In this document: positions 53,258 through 63,483 of the stretch, one piece after another
Layout of the letters: every line of letters begins with the position of its first letter
Position numbering within the stretch: the first letter of the stretch is position 1
Origin: Eukaryota sp. TZLM1-RC
Taxonomy: Eukaryota > Metamonada: BaSk clade
Assembly: GCA_040285825.1 (NCBI GenBank)
Contig: JAUPSS010000007.1
Span: 520,501 to 584,500 of the forward strand
Length of the DNA: 64,000 nt
Direction: 5' to 3'
The notes under the pieces: generated by a model
Database searches by the model: none
What the model was told of the DNA's origin: nothing
Seen by the model: the letters and a program-made list of their open reading frames with translations, nothing else
Program-made: the position numbers and the translations under genes

Positions 53258-53335
53258 TGTTGCCTAAAGTCTATTGTAGTAAAGAAAAGTTGATTTATTT
53301 TCTAATCATACTATATAAGCCTTAGGGCGCCAACA
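53258..53335 (-). repeat. 5' LTR (78 bp)
   Basis: Read on the minus strand it runs TGTTGGCGCC ... GGCAACA, with CTTATATAG (TATA-like) and AAATAAATC (poly(A) signal) inside. At 78 bp it is far shorter than usual LTRs of 200 bp or more. Confidence 0.82.
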
Positions 53336-53339
53336 CTAC

Positions 53340-54523
53340 CGCCCAAGCAGAAAAGACCATGTGCTTATAACCTCAATGTGCACTCTTAAACAAGAATGCA
53401 TTCATATGTGTATGTAAACTTGATGTCTGATGGTTATGATATCTTTGAACCTGATACTGATGAAGAAGAAGTTGAGAAGTCTGTTGTTTATTGATAAATA
53501 GGCTAAAACAGCATAATGACACGGTTTTATGAAAACAAACCTCAAGTCCTTTTTCTCAAGTCAAGTCATTTCACAACACTGGTAAAAATACTAAATTCTG
53601 AGATCAACAAGTCTCCCTTCTTCACACAACCAATGATCAAATACGTATTCAAAGCCATCTTGTTTCTCTTCCAATACTTTGCTTTTACCAATTCTCTATT
53701 TTCTGGTTTATTACCACCTGCTTTAGTATCATTGATATACTAATCTCTGTTACATTACATCAGCACATGAGAAATGTTGCGGTTTTGATTCCAGATTTTA
53801 ATGTTTGTTACAAATACTCTTTCGAAGCAAAGAGCACACTTAGAACATTTTTCATTTTCTTTCAAATGATATGTTCCTTCCATAAAGGTAAACTACAGAA
53901 CTATTTATTTGCATTGTTATGTTGACATTTGTCGGCATAAGTTCCCTGAATTTGTCGTAATTGACAGTTTTTGAATTGTGGTCACTTAATCCTGAATTCC
54001 ATTTTTCTCATTCTCATATCCATTATTTTGTGGAATAGAATATTGTAACATTTCTGTGTGCGTTGTTTAGACGACACGAATAGCCACATGTTAGACTCAT
54101 GCTATTGTGGTTTTTCAGTACTTCACGTACTTAATCCCTGTCGATGGAAAATTATCATTTAATATAAAGATTTCTACAATACAAACAAAATCTGTTGAAA
54201 TTTGCTGAAAATATTGTCGAACTTGTAGAAAGTGTGTTTTGTGGTGTATTGATCCAGAGTCAAACATCTTGTGAATCACACCAAATGACCTGGATTTTTA
54301 AAAGAAGTGTCACTTTTGTACTTAACTATGTCAATTGTGAAAAGTTATAACCAATATTGTGGTTAAGAAGTCTGTTCCACTGTTGTTGTTTTTTTAGGAG
54401 AAATTTCGACTGAAATTAAGTTATTACTTTTCCTTGAGTCAGCAATACATCAATGAAAAACAATGCAATGCTTTGCAGCACTGTGTTGTTAGGATAAAGC
54501 ATTCAAACACAGATAGATAGAAA
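53340..54523. other. intergenic region, no gene identified
   Basis: One plus-strand frame at 53516-53743 (75 codons, hydrophobic end FKAILFLFQYFAFTNSLFSG) starts with ATG but has no recognised relative. The rest is AT-rich without coding sense. Confidence 0.4.
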
Positions 54524-54719
54524 CTGTTCAGCTTAGTACACACTGAAATGCAAGGTTTAATGAACATAGTAAATTGAGTCATTTCTTCTTTATGGTGTAT
54601 TTGTTTAAATGCAAATAATAATAAATAAAAGAACAATTGTTTTGGTTGTTTTACTCAATTTGGAAGTGTAGATAAGTTACTTTGTTCAGTTCTGCTGTTT
54701 TAGATTTGTTTGTTAGTCT

Positions 54720-55859
54720 GTGAATAAGTGCAAACTGAATCCGAAATCTCTAACCAACATTACACAAATTTTGGATCATCAATGTTTCAGTGGCTTTTGG
54801 TTGACTTCCAATTCCTGCCTTTGTGATAGTAACAATCAGCAACTTAAAACAATAAGTAATAATAACAATAATAACAACAACAATAATAATAATAGTAACA
54901 ATAATAATTTTGGTGGTGTTGATTTTCATAAATCAAGCTACCTTTGTAAAGCTGCCTTTATTGGAGGTGGAAAGAATTTTATTTATGAATTTGTAAATCG
55001 TTTTCCTGAAAAAATTCATCTCATTGAAAATTGTGGCAGCTCTTATCTTATTTCTTTGCAACAGGAAATTGAAACTCTTTCACCCAATATTTGGGCTTAA
55101 TGTTTCCCCTCTGATATTGTGGAACTTCCTTCAAGAAGCTTGCTCTCCTTACCACTGACTTTTGCAAAATTGCAGAAAATAATCTTGAAAGTTTTAGAAA
55201 ACTTGGATTTTAATGTACGTCTAAGCTTGGCTAAAGAAAAAAATCCCGCTTTTGCAAACTTTTTGATTGATCTTAAAGACAGTTGCTCACGTTGCCTAAT
55301 CTCCCAAATTCCCAACATTTATGGCCTTCTACTTAATGATCACCAATGGACCACTGCAATGAGAATGAGGTGTTTTCTATGGCCTTGTTCATTACCAAAT
55401 GATTTAATTTGTCGCTGCAAGAGTGTTGTTACGCTTTCCCATATTTTAAACTGTACGTATTTTATAACTTATCGCTCAATTGTTCATGACTCAGTTCGTG
55501 ATCAATTATATGCCATGTGCAAAAGTTTCAATATAAAGGCATTTATTGAGCCACTAGTACGTAAGCTGTCTTCAGATCAAACTGATGATTCCTTTGGTAA
55601 AAGAAGGGCAGATTTAGTAGCTCCAGGGATCGATGGTGTTCTCAATGTGGTAGATGTTGTCTCAGTTGATGTTTGCAAAAATTCTGCTGCTCGTTTAGTG
55701 TATTCCGCTGATTCGCCGTTATCTAACGCCGAAAGTTGCCGAAAAAAGAAGATAAAAAAATATGAAGAACCTTTGGCACAGTTAGGTAGAGTGGAACATG
55801 TGAAACTGTTCAGCTTAGTACACACTGAAATGCAAGGTTTAATGAACATAGTAAATTGA
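54720..55859 (+). pseudogene. LINE F2 unit 1: two frames, endonuclease truncated by the array junction
   Basis: The first frame (to 55100) has an Asn-rich tract encoded by AAT/AAC repeats and SSYLCKAAFIGGGKNFIYEF. TAA at 55098 separates it from the second (55119-55859), with finger CRCKSVVTLSHILNC, RSIVHDSVRDQLYAMCK, RADLVAPGIDGVLNVVDVVS and KKKIKKYEE. The last 18 codons (LFSLVHTEMQGLMNIVN) come from the neighbouring unit's leader, not from the LINE. The unit differs from the others by HLIEN in place of NLIEI. Confidence 0.8.
54853..54907. repeat. AAT/AAC trinucleotide repeat encoding poly-Asn
   Basis: An imperfect (AAT/AAC)n run with one AGT, encoding 16 Asn and one Ser. It recurs in each array unit near 56137 and 57419. 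Unit 1 differs from units 2 and 3 in the order of AAT and AAC while the length is kept. Confidence 0.85.
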
Positions 55860-56001
55860 GTCATTTCTTCTTTATGGTGTATTTGTTTAAATGCAAATAA
55901 TAATAAATAAAAGAACAATTGTTTTGGTTGTTTTACTCAATTTGGAAGTGTAGATAAGTTACTTTGTTCAGTTCTGCTGTTTTAGATTTGTTTGTTAGTC
56001 T

Positions 56002-57141
56002 GTGAATAAGTGCAAACTGAATCCGAAATCTCTAACCAACATTACACAAATTCTGGATCATCAATGTTTCAGTGGCTTTTGGTTGACTTCCAATTCCTGC
56101 CTTTGTGATAGTAACAATCAGCAACTTAAAACAATAAGTAATAATAACAATAATAATAACAACAATAATAATAATAGTAACAATAATAATTTTGGTGGTG
56201 TTGATTTTCATAAATCAAGCTACCTTTGTAAAGCTGCCTTTATTGGAGGTGGAAAGAATTTTATTTATGAATTTGTAAATCGTTTTCCTGAAAAAATCAA
56301 TCTCATTGAAATTTGTGGCAGCTCTTATCTTATTTCTTTGCAACAGGAAATTGAAACTCTTTCACCCAATATTTGGGCTTAATGTTTCCCCTCTGATATT
56401 GTGGAACTTCCTTCAAGAAGCTTGCTGTCCTTACCACTGACTTTTGCAAAATTGCAGAAAATAATCTTGAAAGTTTTAGAAAACTTGGATTTTAATGTAC
56501 GTCTAAGCTTGGCTAAAGAAAAAAATCCCGCTTTTGCAAACTTTTTGATTGATCTTAAAGACAGTTGCTCACGTTGCCTAATCTCCCAAATTCCCAACAT
56601 TTATGGCCTTCTACTTAATGATCACCAATGGACCACTGCAATGAGAATGAGGTGTTTTCTATGGCCTTGTTCATTACCAAATGATTTAATTTGTCGCTGC
56701 AAGAGTGTTGTTACGCTTTCCCATATTTTAAACTGTACGTATTTTATAACTTATCGCTCAATTGTTCATGACTCAGTTCGTGATCAATTATATGCCATGT
56801 GCAAAAGTTTCAATATAAAGGCATTTATTGAGCCACTAGTACGTAAGCTGTCTTCAGATCAAACTGATGATTCCTTTGGTAAAAGAAGGGCAGATTTAGT
56901 AGCTCCAGGGATCGATGGTGTTCTCAATGTGGTAGATGTTGTCTCAGTTGATGTTTGCAAAAATTCTGCTGCTCGTTTAGTGTATTCCGCTGATTCGCCG
57001 TTATCTAACGCCGAAAGTTGCCGAAAAAAGAAGATAAAAAAATATGAAGAACCTTTGGCACAGTTAGGTAGAGTGGAACATGTGAAACTGTTCAGCTTAG
57101 TACACACTGAAATGCAAGGTTTAATGAACATAGTAAATTGA
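56002..57141 (+). pseudogene. LINE F2 unit 2
   Basis: Same layout as unit 1, including the TAA between the frames and the foreign C-terminal tail. It shares NLIEI with unit 3 and GGGKNF with unit 1, so it is intermediate between its neighbours. Confidence 0.8.
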
Positions 57142-57283
57142 GTCATTTCTTCTTTATGGTGTATTTGTTTAAATGCAAATAATAATAAATAAAAGAACAA
57201 TTGTTTTGGTTGTTTTACTCAATTTGGAAGTGTAGATAAGTTACTTTGTTCAGTTCTGCTGTTTTAGATTTGTTTGTTAGTCT

Positions 57284-58639
57284 GTGAATAAGTGCAAACT
57301 GAATCCGAAATCTCTAACCAACATTACACAAATTCTGGATCATCAATGTTTCAGTGGCTTTTGGTTGACTTCCAATTCCTGCCTTTGTGATAGTAACAAT
57401 CAGCAACTTAAAACAATAAGTAATAATAACAATAATAATAACAACAATAATAATAATAGTAACAATAATAATTTTGGTGGTGTTGATTTTCATAAATCAA
57501 GCTACCTTTGTAAAGCTGCCTTTATTGGAGGTGGACAGAATTTTATTTATGAATTTGTAAATCGTTTTCCTGAAAAAATCAATCTCATTGAAATTTGTGG
57601 CAGCTCTTATCTTATTTCTTTGCAACAGGAAATTGAAACTCTTTCACCCAATATTTGGGCTTAATGTTTCCCCTCTGATATTGTGGAACTTCCTTCAAGA
57701 AGCTTGCTGTCCTTACCACTGACTTTTGCAAAATTGCAGAAAATAATCTTGAAAGTTTTAGAAAACTTGGATTTTAATGTACGTCTAAGCTTGGCTAAAG
57801 AAAAAAATCCCGCTTTTGCAAACTTTTTGATTGATCTTAAAGACAGTTGCTCACGTTGCCTAATCTCCCAAATTCCCAACATTTATGGCCTTCTACTTAA
57901 TGATCACCAATGGACCACTGCAATGAGAATGAGGTGTTTTCTATGGCCTTGTTCATTACCAAATGATTTAATTTGTCGCTGCAAGAGTGTTGTTACGCTT
58001 TCCCATATTTTAAACTGTACGTATTTTATAACTTATCGCTCAATTGTTCATGACTCAGTTCGTGATCAATTATATGCCATGTGCAAAAGTTTCAATATAA
58101 AGGCATTTATTGAGCCACTAGTACGTAAGCTGTCTTCAGATCAAACTGATGATTCCTTTGGTAAAAGAAGGGCAGATTTAGTAGCTCCAGGGATCGATGG
58201 TGTTCTCAATGTAGTAGATGTTGTCTCAGTTGATGTTTGCAAAAATTCTGCTGCTCGTTTAGTGTATTCCGCTGATTCGCCGTTATCTAACGCCGAAAGT
58301 TGCCGAAAAAAGAAGATAAAAAAATATGAAGAACCTTTGGCACAGTTAGGTAGAGTGGAACATGTGAAATTTCAGTTTTTGTGGTTTGCAATTTCTCTTT
58401 TTGGCAATATTGGACCTTCAGGGTTGCACTTTTTTGAAAATTTAAAAAAAGTGTTACTGAATAGGTCTGGTAAAACAATGAACTCCACTTTCTGGTTAAA
58501 TAGAATTGTTTTTTGCATTTTCAACTCTATTCCAACAATGATTTCAAAGGCACTTTTAGCTATTGGTGCAGAATATGAACGTAATGCTGTGAGTAGGTTC
58601 AGTAATAGTGACGCTTGTTTGGAGGATATTGAATTCTAG
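57284..58639 (+). pseudogene. LINE F2 unit 3 with complete endonuclease tail
   Basis: The second frame (57683-58639, 318 codons) is the full C-terminal part of F2: CCHC-like finger, restriction-like endonuclease core and the tail block FLWFAISLFGNIGPSGLHFF, NSTFWLNRIVFCIF, ALLAIGAEYERNAV and SRFSNSDACLEDIEF, which is the block seen in the F2 fragments at 1.2, 8.9, 31.7, 35.9 and 42.5 kb. It has GGGQNF where the other units have GGGKNF. Confidence 0.82.
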
Positions 58640-59249
58640 ATGGGTTTTTTATCTCAATAAATATTCCAGTTTTAAAAAAAACAATAAGGTTTGTTAAAAA
58701 ATTCAGTGCAGTTGATTAACCAAATCAGTTCAAACTATTTGTGTAAATTCAGTTTAGTTCAAATTCAGTTTGGTTTAAATTCAGTTCAGTTTAAATTCAG
58801 TTTGGTTTAAATTCACAGTTTATGCATTGCACTGAACCGTTGTTAACTGGTAGATTGTTTCATTCATTATTTACCAAACATAATGAACCATGGAACAATT
58901 TATTTCAGTAATCTAATTTTACTAAGTACTACAAGTCAACTTTTTGTGGAGTTAACTATTAACAATGAACTCTATTTTGTTTCTCTGAAAGTTTGTTTCG
59001 ATTTCGATTTCAAATATTTCTTGATGTTTGTCAAACATCTGTGGTAACAAAAAATTGTGTTTAGCTCAAGTATTGCAGAACAAAGGACTCTGTAAAAACA
59101 ATATAGGAATTAACGTGATGAATTGTATGCGAGATTCAACAATCCTGAACTTAAATCCTTGAAAAAATCATATGAATGCTGAATGTGAGGAAATGTTGGT
59201 GAAATGAGGTATTGAATTCATTTTAAATGCTTGTGTTGGTGTAATAACT
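58640..59249. other. gap between LINE fragments with TTCAGTTT direct repeats
   Basis: Between 58740 and 58820 the motif AAATTCAGTTTGGTTT / AAATTCAGTTCAGTTT is repeated about four times (period 16-20 bp), a small minisatellite. No gene was seen. Confidence 0.6.
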
Positions 59250-59726
59250 GTGATTGAATTGATAATTCTGAAGCTATTGTTGACTTTGTCTCATGTAATG
59301 TTACAAATGATACTTTGGTTCACAGAAGAAAACTTAATCCTGTGGCTGCTCTGAAGTTTAAAGCAAAAGAGAAACATAGAAAATATGATAAAGATATTGA
59401 AGAGGCTAATGTCGATAGAATTACACAGCTGGTTTTTATTGCTTTTCCATTTTCGATAAACGGAAGATTATCAGTTGAAGCAGAAATTTGTTTGAATGAC
59501 TTCCAAAAAATGGTGCAAGAAAAAACAATGAAAAAATTTGATATATTTTTATGGCGCTCACGGATTCAATTTGCCATTATTAATAGATTATCACGGTTTT
59601 TCAATCGAATAAGAGAAGCTTTAGCTAGACAGCAAGCAGATCAAGATTTTGTAGAGGAAATCTTGGTTCAATGATAGTCGTCCCATTGGTATTGAGTTAA
59701 TTTAATTAAGTGTGCAAATTCAATAA
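59250..59726 (+). mobile_element. LINE family F1 fragment, endonuclease end and 3' terminus
   Basis: An open frame of 119 codons (59315-59674) carries LKFKAKEKHRKYDKDIEEAN and the C-terminal block RSRIQFAIINRLSRFFNRI, followed by the family 3' sequence ending CAATAAA at 59726. The 5' side is cut within the endonuclease. Confidence 0.87.
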
Positions 59727-59984
59727 ACACAAAAAATGTTGGTGTAACCAAAAGGAAAAAACTGACCATGTTAAAGCAGTCAAAATTCCACAAATGTATT
59801 CAAGGTCAAAGTTCGGTGAATCATTGTAAAAATTTACACCGAAATTTGATAGAAAAGGAACAAAAAACGACACAATGTACCCTTTATGACTATTATGGCA
59901 CTTAACCTGGTGATGATGCAAAATTCACAGAGAGAAGGAAAAAACTTACTAATAACGACAAAGAAAACAACAGAAAGAAGTTGA

Positions 59985-60557
59985 TTAGAGGAGGAGACCA
60001 TCATAGCGGGTCTTGAACCATTCTTGTGCGTCTGACTTGGTAATGCGATGTCTGGTAGCAACACGTCCCTTGGCGTGCTTCTTCTTTGACACACGGAATC
60101 CGGGACGCTTTAAGACAACGTAGAAATCCATACCATAAATACCAGTGGAAGGATCGTACTTGAGACCAAGATCGATGTGTTCTTCAATACCGAAACCAAA
60201 GTTACCGGTGTCAGAGAAGTTCTTAGCAAGAAGTTCGTATTCCTTAACACGGAGACCTCTTTCTAGAAGCTCTTCGGCACGGGATCCACGAACAGTGACG
60301 TGGGTGGCAATAGTTTCGTTTCTACGGATACCAAAACCTCTGATGGTGAGACGGGCTGTGATGAGTGTTTAGAAAGAAACAATACCATCAGTAGTGACAG
60401 GGGTTTGACCAGTGAGCTGTTCAAGAACCTTGACAGCACGAGTGAGACGATCTCCAGCCTCACCGACACCAATATTGAGGACTAACTTCTCAATAACGAT
60501 TTGGCGCATGGGGTTTTGTGCAGACTAATGGTAAGTACATAGGGAAGGACAAACCAT
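59985..60557 (-). CDS. RPL11: 60S ribosomal protein L11 (uL5), three exons
   Basis: Exons: 60557-60555 (only the ATG), 60524-60386 and 60355-59985. Two 30-nt introns (60525-60554, GTTTGT...TTAG; 60356-60385, GTATTG...ACAG) are removed to give 170 residues. The protein is unmistakable: [82 protein letters not shown] and the end [12 protein letters not shown]. uL5 binds 5S rRNA in the central protuberance of the large subunit. An intron directly after the start codon is common in ribosomal protein genes. Codon use is GC-richer than nearby, as expected for a highly expressed gene. Confidence 0.96.
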
Positions 60558-61209
60558 TTGAATTGGTGGAAAAAGGGGTGATTTTGCATTTTCTTTGCTT
60601 CTCCGTATACTCTAGAGGTAAACATGATTTTCAGTGTTGTGTGATCATCAGTTCCATGTTCATACATTACCACATTGTTCAGTAAGAGGTCACATACTCT
60701 GAAGATTTCTGTAGACGATACTGCTTGTGTACATTGACATTTTTGTGACAATACTTGTTCTTTCCACGATCGTTGCTCTCGAACGGCTCAATGATCCTTC
60801 ATTGTTTACATTTTGTTTATTGTTATTGAACAACCAATAGCTCTATTACAACCACTTTTTCAAAGTTAATTTATTATCTTTGTTAATACAAGGTTTTCTT
60901 ATATATCTTTCCTCCCAGAAATATAGAAAACTTGTCTTTGCTAAATGTTGCAAGTGTGGTTGTTCAAATGATTTATGTTCAATTCCAAGTAGACCAGACA
61001 AGACTAGAATAATGACAATAGCAAGTTTGTTAGTACATAACAATTATATCCAAAGTGGACTCAAATCTAACGTGTCTGTAACAACTACAAGTAGTGATAA
61101 CAAAATATCAAAACAATCCAATAAACAACATATCTTCCCACATAAGATACATTCTGTCATGGTAATGGATTGCAAAAACCACCATAAAAGTAAAAGCTCC
61201 ATATGTGAA
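60558..61209. other. intergenic region, no gene identified
   Basis: Contains the promoter region of the uL5 gene. A plus-strand frame at 60880-61269 (129 codons) reads KCCKCGCSNDLCSIPSRPDK but overlaps the end of the hypothetical gene on the other strand and has no recognised relative; it is not called. Confidence 0.4.
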
Positions 61210-61644
61210 CTAATGAAAATCATAGTATTCATCGACATTGTAGGTTATGGGTTGCTTGACACTTTGTGAAGCAGAACGTGTAACTGGCACCATAGGTGGT
61301 GACTTCGGCTTTGGAGCTGGCTGTTCGGGCTTGGTTTCTGTTGGAGTATGTCGGTTTTTGTGAAGATACTCCAATTGTGAATAACTAAGTGATGATTTCT
61401 CAGTAGATTCTGGTTCATAAGAGGTCTTAACAACGCGCTTTTTCTTTCGCAAGGGACGTGTTTCTTGCTGAGAAGGCTCTGTTGTCGCAATTGCTGCTTG
61501 TTGGGCTGTTGAAAGAATGTTCTCTTGACGCTTTTTGAAAGGATTTTCAACAGGAGGAGGCAACCTTGTGACTGTGTTCAAGTACTTTGGGTCATCCTCT
61601 GCCCAAAGATTGTCTGGATCTTCAAAGGTTGGTAATGATTGCAT
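61210..61644 (-). CDS. hypothetical protein, 144 residues, Pro/Lys-rich
   Basis: ATG at 61642-61644. The product is polar and mostly disordered: FEDPDNLWAEDDPKYLNTV, a basic patch RPLRKKKRVVKT near 85, PAPKPKSPPMVP and the end NVDEYYDFH. No domain is recognised. The composition is not that of random AT-rich DNA, so it is probably a real gene. A transposon (copy B) sits in its upstream region, only 145 bp from its start. Confidence 0.5.
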   Translation of the reverse strand: MQSLPTFEDPDNLWAEDDPKYLNTVTRLPPPVENPFKKRQENILSTAQQAAIATTEPSQQETRPLRKKKRVVKTSYEPESTEKSSLSYSQLEYLHKNRHTPTETKPEQPAPKPKSPPMVPVTRSASQSVKQPITYNVDEYYDFH

Positions 61645-61789
61645 ATATGGCTTTGAAATGTGTAAATCTGTGGGAAAAAAATCTCTTCGGACAACCTGTG
61701 TAATTCACCTGTGGTCAATAATAGGTGAATTTTAATTCTCACCTCACAAATTTCTCACATCTTCTTTTTACTGTCCTTTATTCACTTCT

Positions 61790-62887
61790 ATGGGGGCCAC
61801 TATCGACTTATTGTTGTCTGGTAATGATCTTAGGCGCCTCAAAGTACACGCTAGCGAAGACACAAAGATTCGTGCGGTGTACACCTTAGTCTTCCTTGAG
61901 AAAACACAACAAGACGTTGCTGAATACTACTGCGTTGCACAGTCTACGGTATCGACTTGGTTACGCCAAGTATTTCCTAGTTCTGAATCTACTCCCAATC
62001 CTACATCACGCAATCTCTTCCAAACTCCTTCATCTCGTCACAAACTAAACGAAACAGCGTCCTCATTTATCCTCCAACTTGTGAAAGAACAACCTCTCCT
62101 TTTTTTACGCGAAATACGTAAGCTAGTTTTTACAAAATTTCACAAGAAAGTTAGTGTAACAACTGTGCACAGATTACTTATCAAAAACAATTTTACTCAC
62201 AAAAAATGTGGTAATTTGATGAGACGAGCCAAAAAAGAACTGATTCATAACTTTGAATTAAGTTTTCGAAGACTTTTTGGTGTTGTAATTCAACAACAAT
62301 TATTATTTATTGACGAAGTTTCGTTTAAATCAGAACACTTTGTGAGAAAAACTTGTTGGAGCCCTAAGGGAGTTCCAATTAATACTGAAAGACCGAACTT
62401 CAAGGAAGGGCAGGTGAGTCTCATGGTGGCAATTGATGTCAATGGACTAGTGATGTTTCATATAAAACAGGGTCATTTTGATCGCACAGGATATGTAAGT
62501 TTTCTACAAGATTTACTGCATCATAAATTATTATCAATTGAAGGAGGAGCTAGATCAATAGTGGTTGTTGATGGATGCAATATTCATAAAAGTGCATACA
62601 TTTTCAGGGCTGTAAAATTGGCTGGCTTAAAATATTTGATTTTACCACCGTATTCTCCTGATTGTAACCCAATAGAAGCGTTTTTTGGTCTGCTTAGAAG
62701 AAAAGTCAGAGACAATTCGTTACACAGCCCACTGCAAGGTGTGAATCTTTTACAGCAGCTATTACGTACAATGAATTTTAATTGCAGCAATTTATTTGAC
62801 CATAGTGGCTGGAAGGATTTTTGCCCATTCAGATCACCATACTTGCATGGTATAAAGGCAAACTTTTTCAAAGATCATTTGGATTGA
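61790..62887 (+). CDS. DD34E transposase (Tc1/IS630-like), intact
   Basis: A 365-residue protein cuts and rejoins the transposon ends. Residues 22-60 form the first helix-turn-helix (ASEDTKIRAVYTLVFLEKTQ, AQSTVSTWL), 95-135 a second winged-helix-like part (VSVTTVHRLLIKNNFTHKKC). The DDE nuclease follows: D175 in LLFIDEVSF, D261 in VVVDGCNIHKS and E296 in LPPYSPDCNPIEAFF, giving 34 residues between the last two. The block VSLMVAIDVNGLVMFHI lies between. All catalytic residues are present and no stops occur, so it may still be active. Length and motifs match the Tc1/mariner-IS630 superfamily (DDE_3). Confidence 0.92.
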   Translation: MGATIDLLLSGNDLRRLKVHASEDTKIRAVYTLVFLEKTQQDVAEYYCVAQSTVSTWLRQVFPSSESTPNPTSRNLFQTPSSRHKLNETASSFILQLVKEQPLLFLREIRKLVFTKFHKKVSVTTVHRLLIKNNFTHKKCGNLMRRAKKELIHNFELSFRRLFGVVIQQQLLFIDEVSFKSEHFVRKTCWSPKGVPINTERPNFKEGQVSLMVAIDVNGLVMFHIKQGHFDRTGYVSFLQDLLHHKLLSIEGGARSIVVVDGCNIHKSAYIFRAVKLAGLKYLILPPYSPDCNPIEAFFGLLRRKVRDNSLHSPLQGVNLLQQLLRTMNFNCSNLFDHSGWKDFCPFRSPYLHGIKANFFKDHLD

Positions 62888-62998
62888 ATAAAGTTTTGAT
62901 TAAAAATGTATTAAAAATAAAACAGTTTTAATTGATTTTGTATTGAAAATAAAAAAAAGAACTTTTATCTTCAAAAAACCAATACTATTGTACTACTA

Positions 62999-63483
62999 TT
63001 AATCAGTATGCTGAGTGTCTTCCGCAGCAGCCACTCTTTTGAAAGCTTCATTTACGTCACTGGATAAGGCAGCTTCTGAACTAGTTCTTTTACCCAAGCT
63101 GATAACAAAACAATTTAACTTCTTGAGAAAAGTAGACTCAAGTACATCAAGTAATTCAAGTACTTGTTCTCTAATCTTGAATAATTGAGCGGCTGAATAT
63201 TGAGCTACCTGTTCAGCCAATTCAACCGAAAACAGATTGTTTTTTGCATCACCCAGGAAGGGTATGATGGACTCAGGAATCCTGGTGATGCTTCCCTTTC
63301 CCTCGTTGATTATCTCCAACCAAGTGTTCCACAGGTGGTCAGCAAGTACCACCTTGTGACTGTTTCAACGTCTTGGTATAGAAGACTGATGGTAGTAGCA
63401 CCAAAACGTCGAGCTCCAGAAACTAGATAGTAATAAAGTTGGATTTGTACGGAATTGGGTGTACCAGATGCAACTAAAGACAT
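62999..63483 (-). pseudogene. transposon second gene (convergent to transposase), copy B
   Basis: From the ATG at 63481-63483 the frame reads MSLVASGTPNSVQIQLYYY and GARRFGATTISLL, matching the start of copy A; after about 45 codons it changes frame near 63355, and the C-terminal 117 codons (LWNTWLEIINEGKGSITRIP, then SVELAEQVAQYSAAQ, NEAFKRVAAAED) match the end of copy A. The central part present in copy A (DNFQLVSKLNALL to TTFYER) is missing, so there was a deletion. The function is unknown; the product looks helical without catalytic motifs. Confidence 0.65.

Larger units (their letters stand above)
51951..53335 (-). mobile_element. small non-autonomous LTR retrotransposon
   Basis: Two near-identical direct repeats, 51951-52027 and 53258-53335, begin TGTTG and end CAACA and differ by about one base change and one indel. 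CTAC precedes the left repeat (51947-51950) and follows the right one (53336-53339): a 4-bp target-site duplication. On the minus strand each repeat has a TATATAG box followed by AATAAA, and a polypurine tract lies directly against the downstream repeat. All this fits an LTR element transcribed from right to left. The 1230-bp interior lacks reverse transcriptase and integrase, so it must be mobilised by another element. No clear primer-binding site was identified. Confidence 0.82.
54524..58639 (+). mobile_element. tandem array of three LINE F2 3' segments, period 1282 bp
   Basis: Three units, starting at about 54524, 55806 and 57088, are almost the same. Each begins CTGTTCAGCTTAG, runs through about 190 bp of non-coding sequence, a 126-codon frame and a 246-codon frame, and ends at GGAACATGTGAAA. 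Only in the last unit does the original sequence continue (58369-58639), giving the complete endonuclease tail. The left edge and the junctions share GAAA, suggesting that microhomology set the duplication. The array has no RT core, so it arose from an already truncated copy. Confidence 0.9.

Noticed and set aside
55577-55918. A repeated 113-codon minus-strand frame in each F2 array unit
   Set aside because: It is antisense to the endonuclease and recurs only because the unit is repeated.
54524-58639. A satellite or centromeric array
   Set aside because: There are only three units and each is plainly LINE coding sequence with a unique continuation at the right end.
60880-61269. A 129-codon plus-strand frame with a Cys-rich CCKCGCSNDLC segment
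   Set aside because: It overlaps the end of the better-supported minus-strand hypothetical gene, has no start context and no recognised relative.
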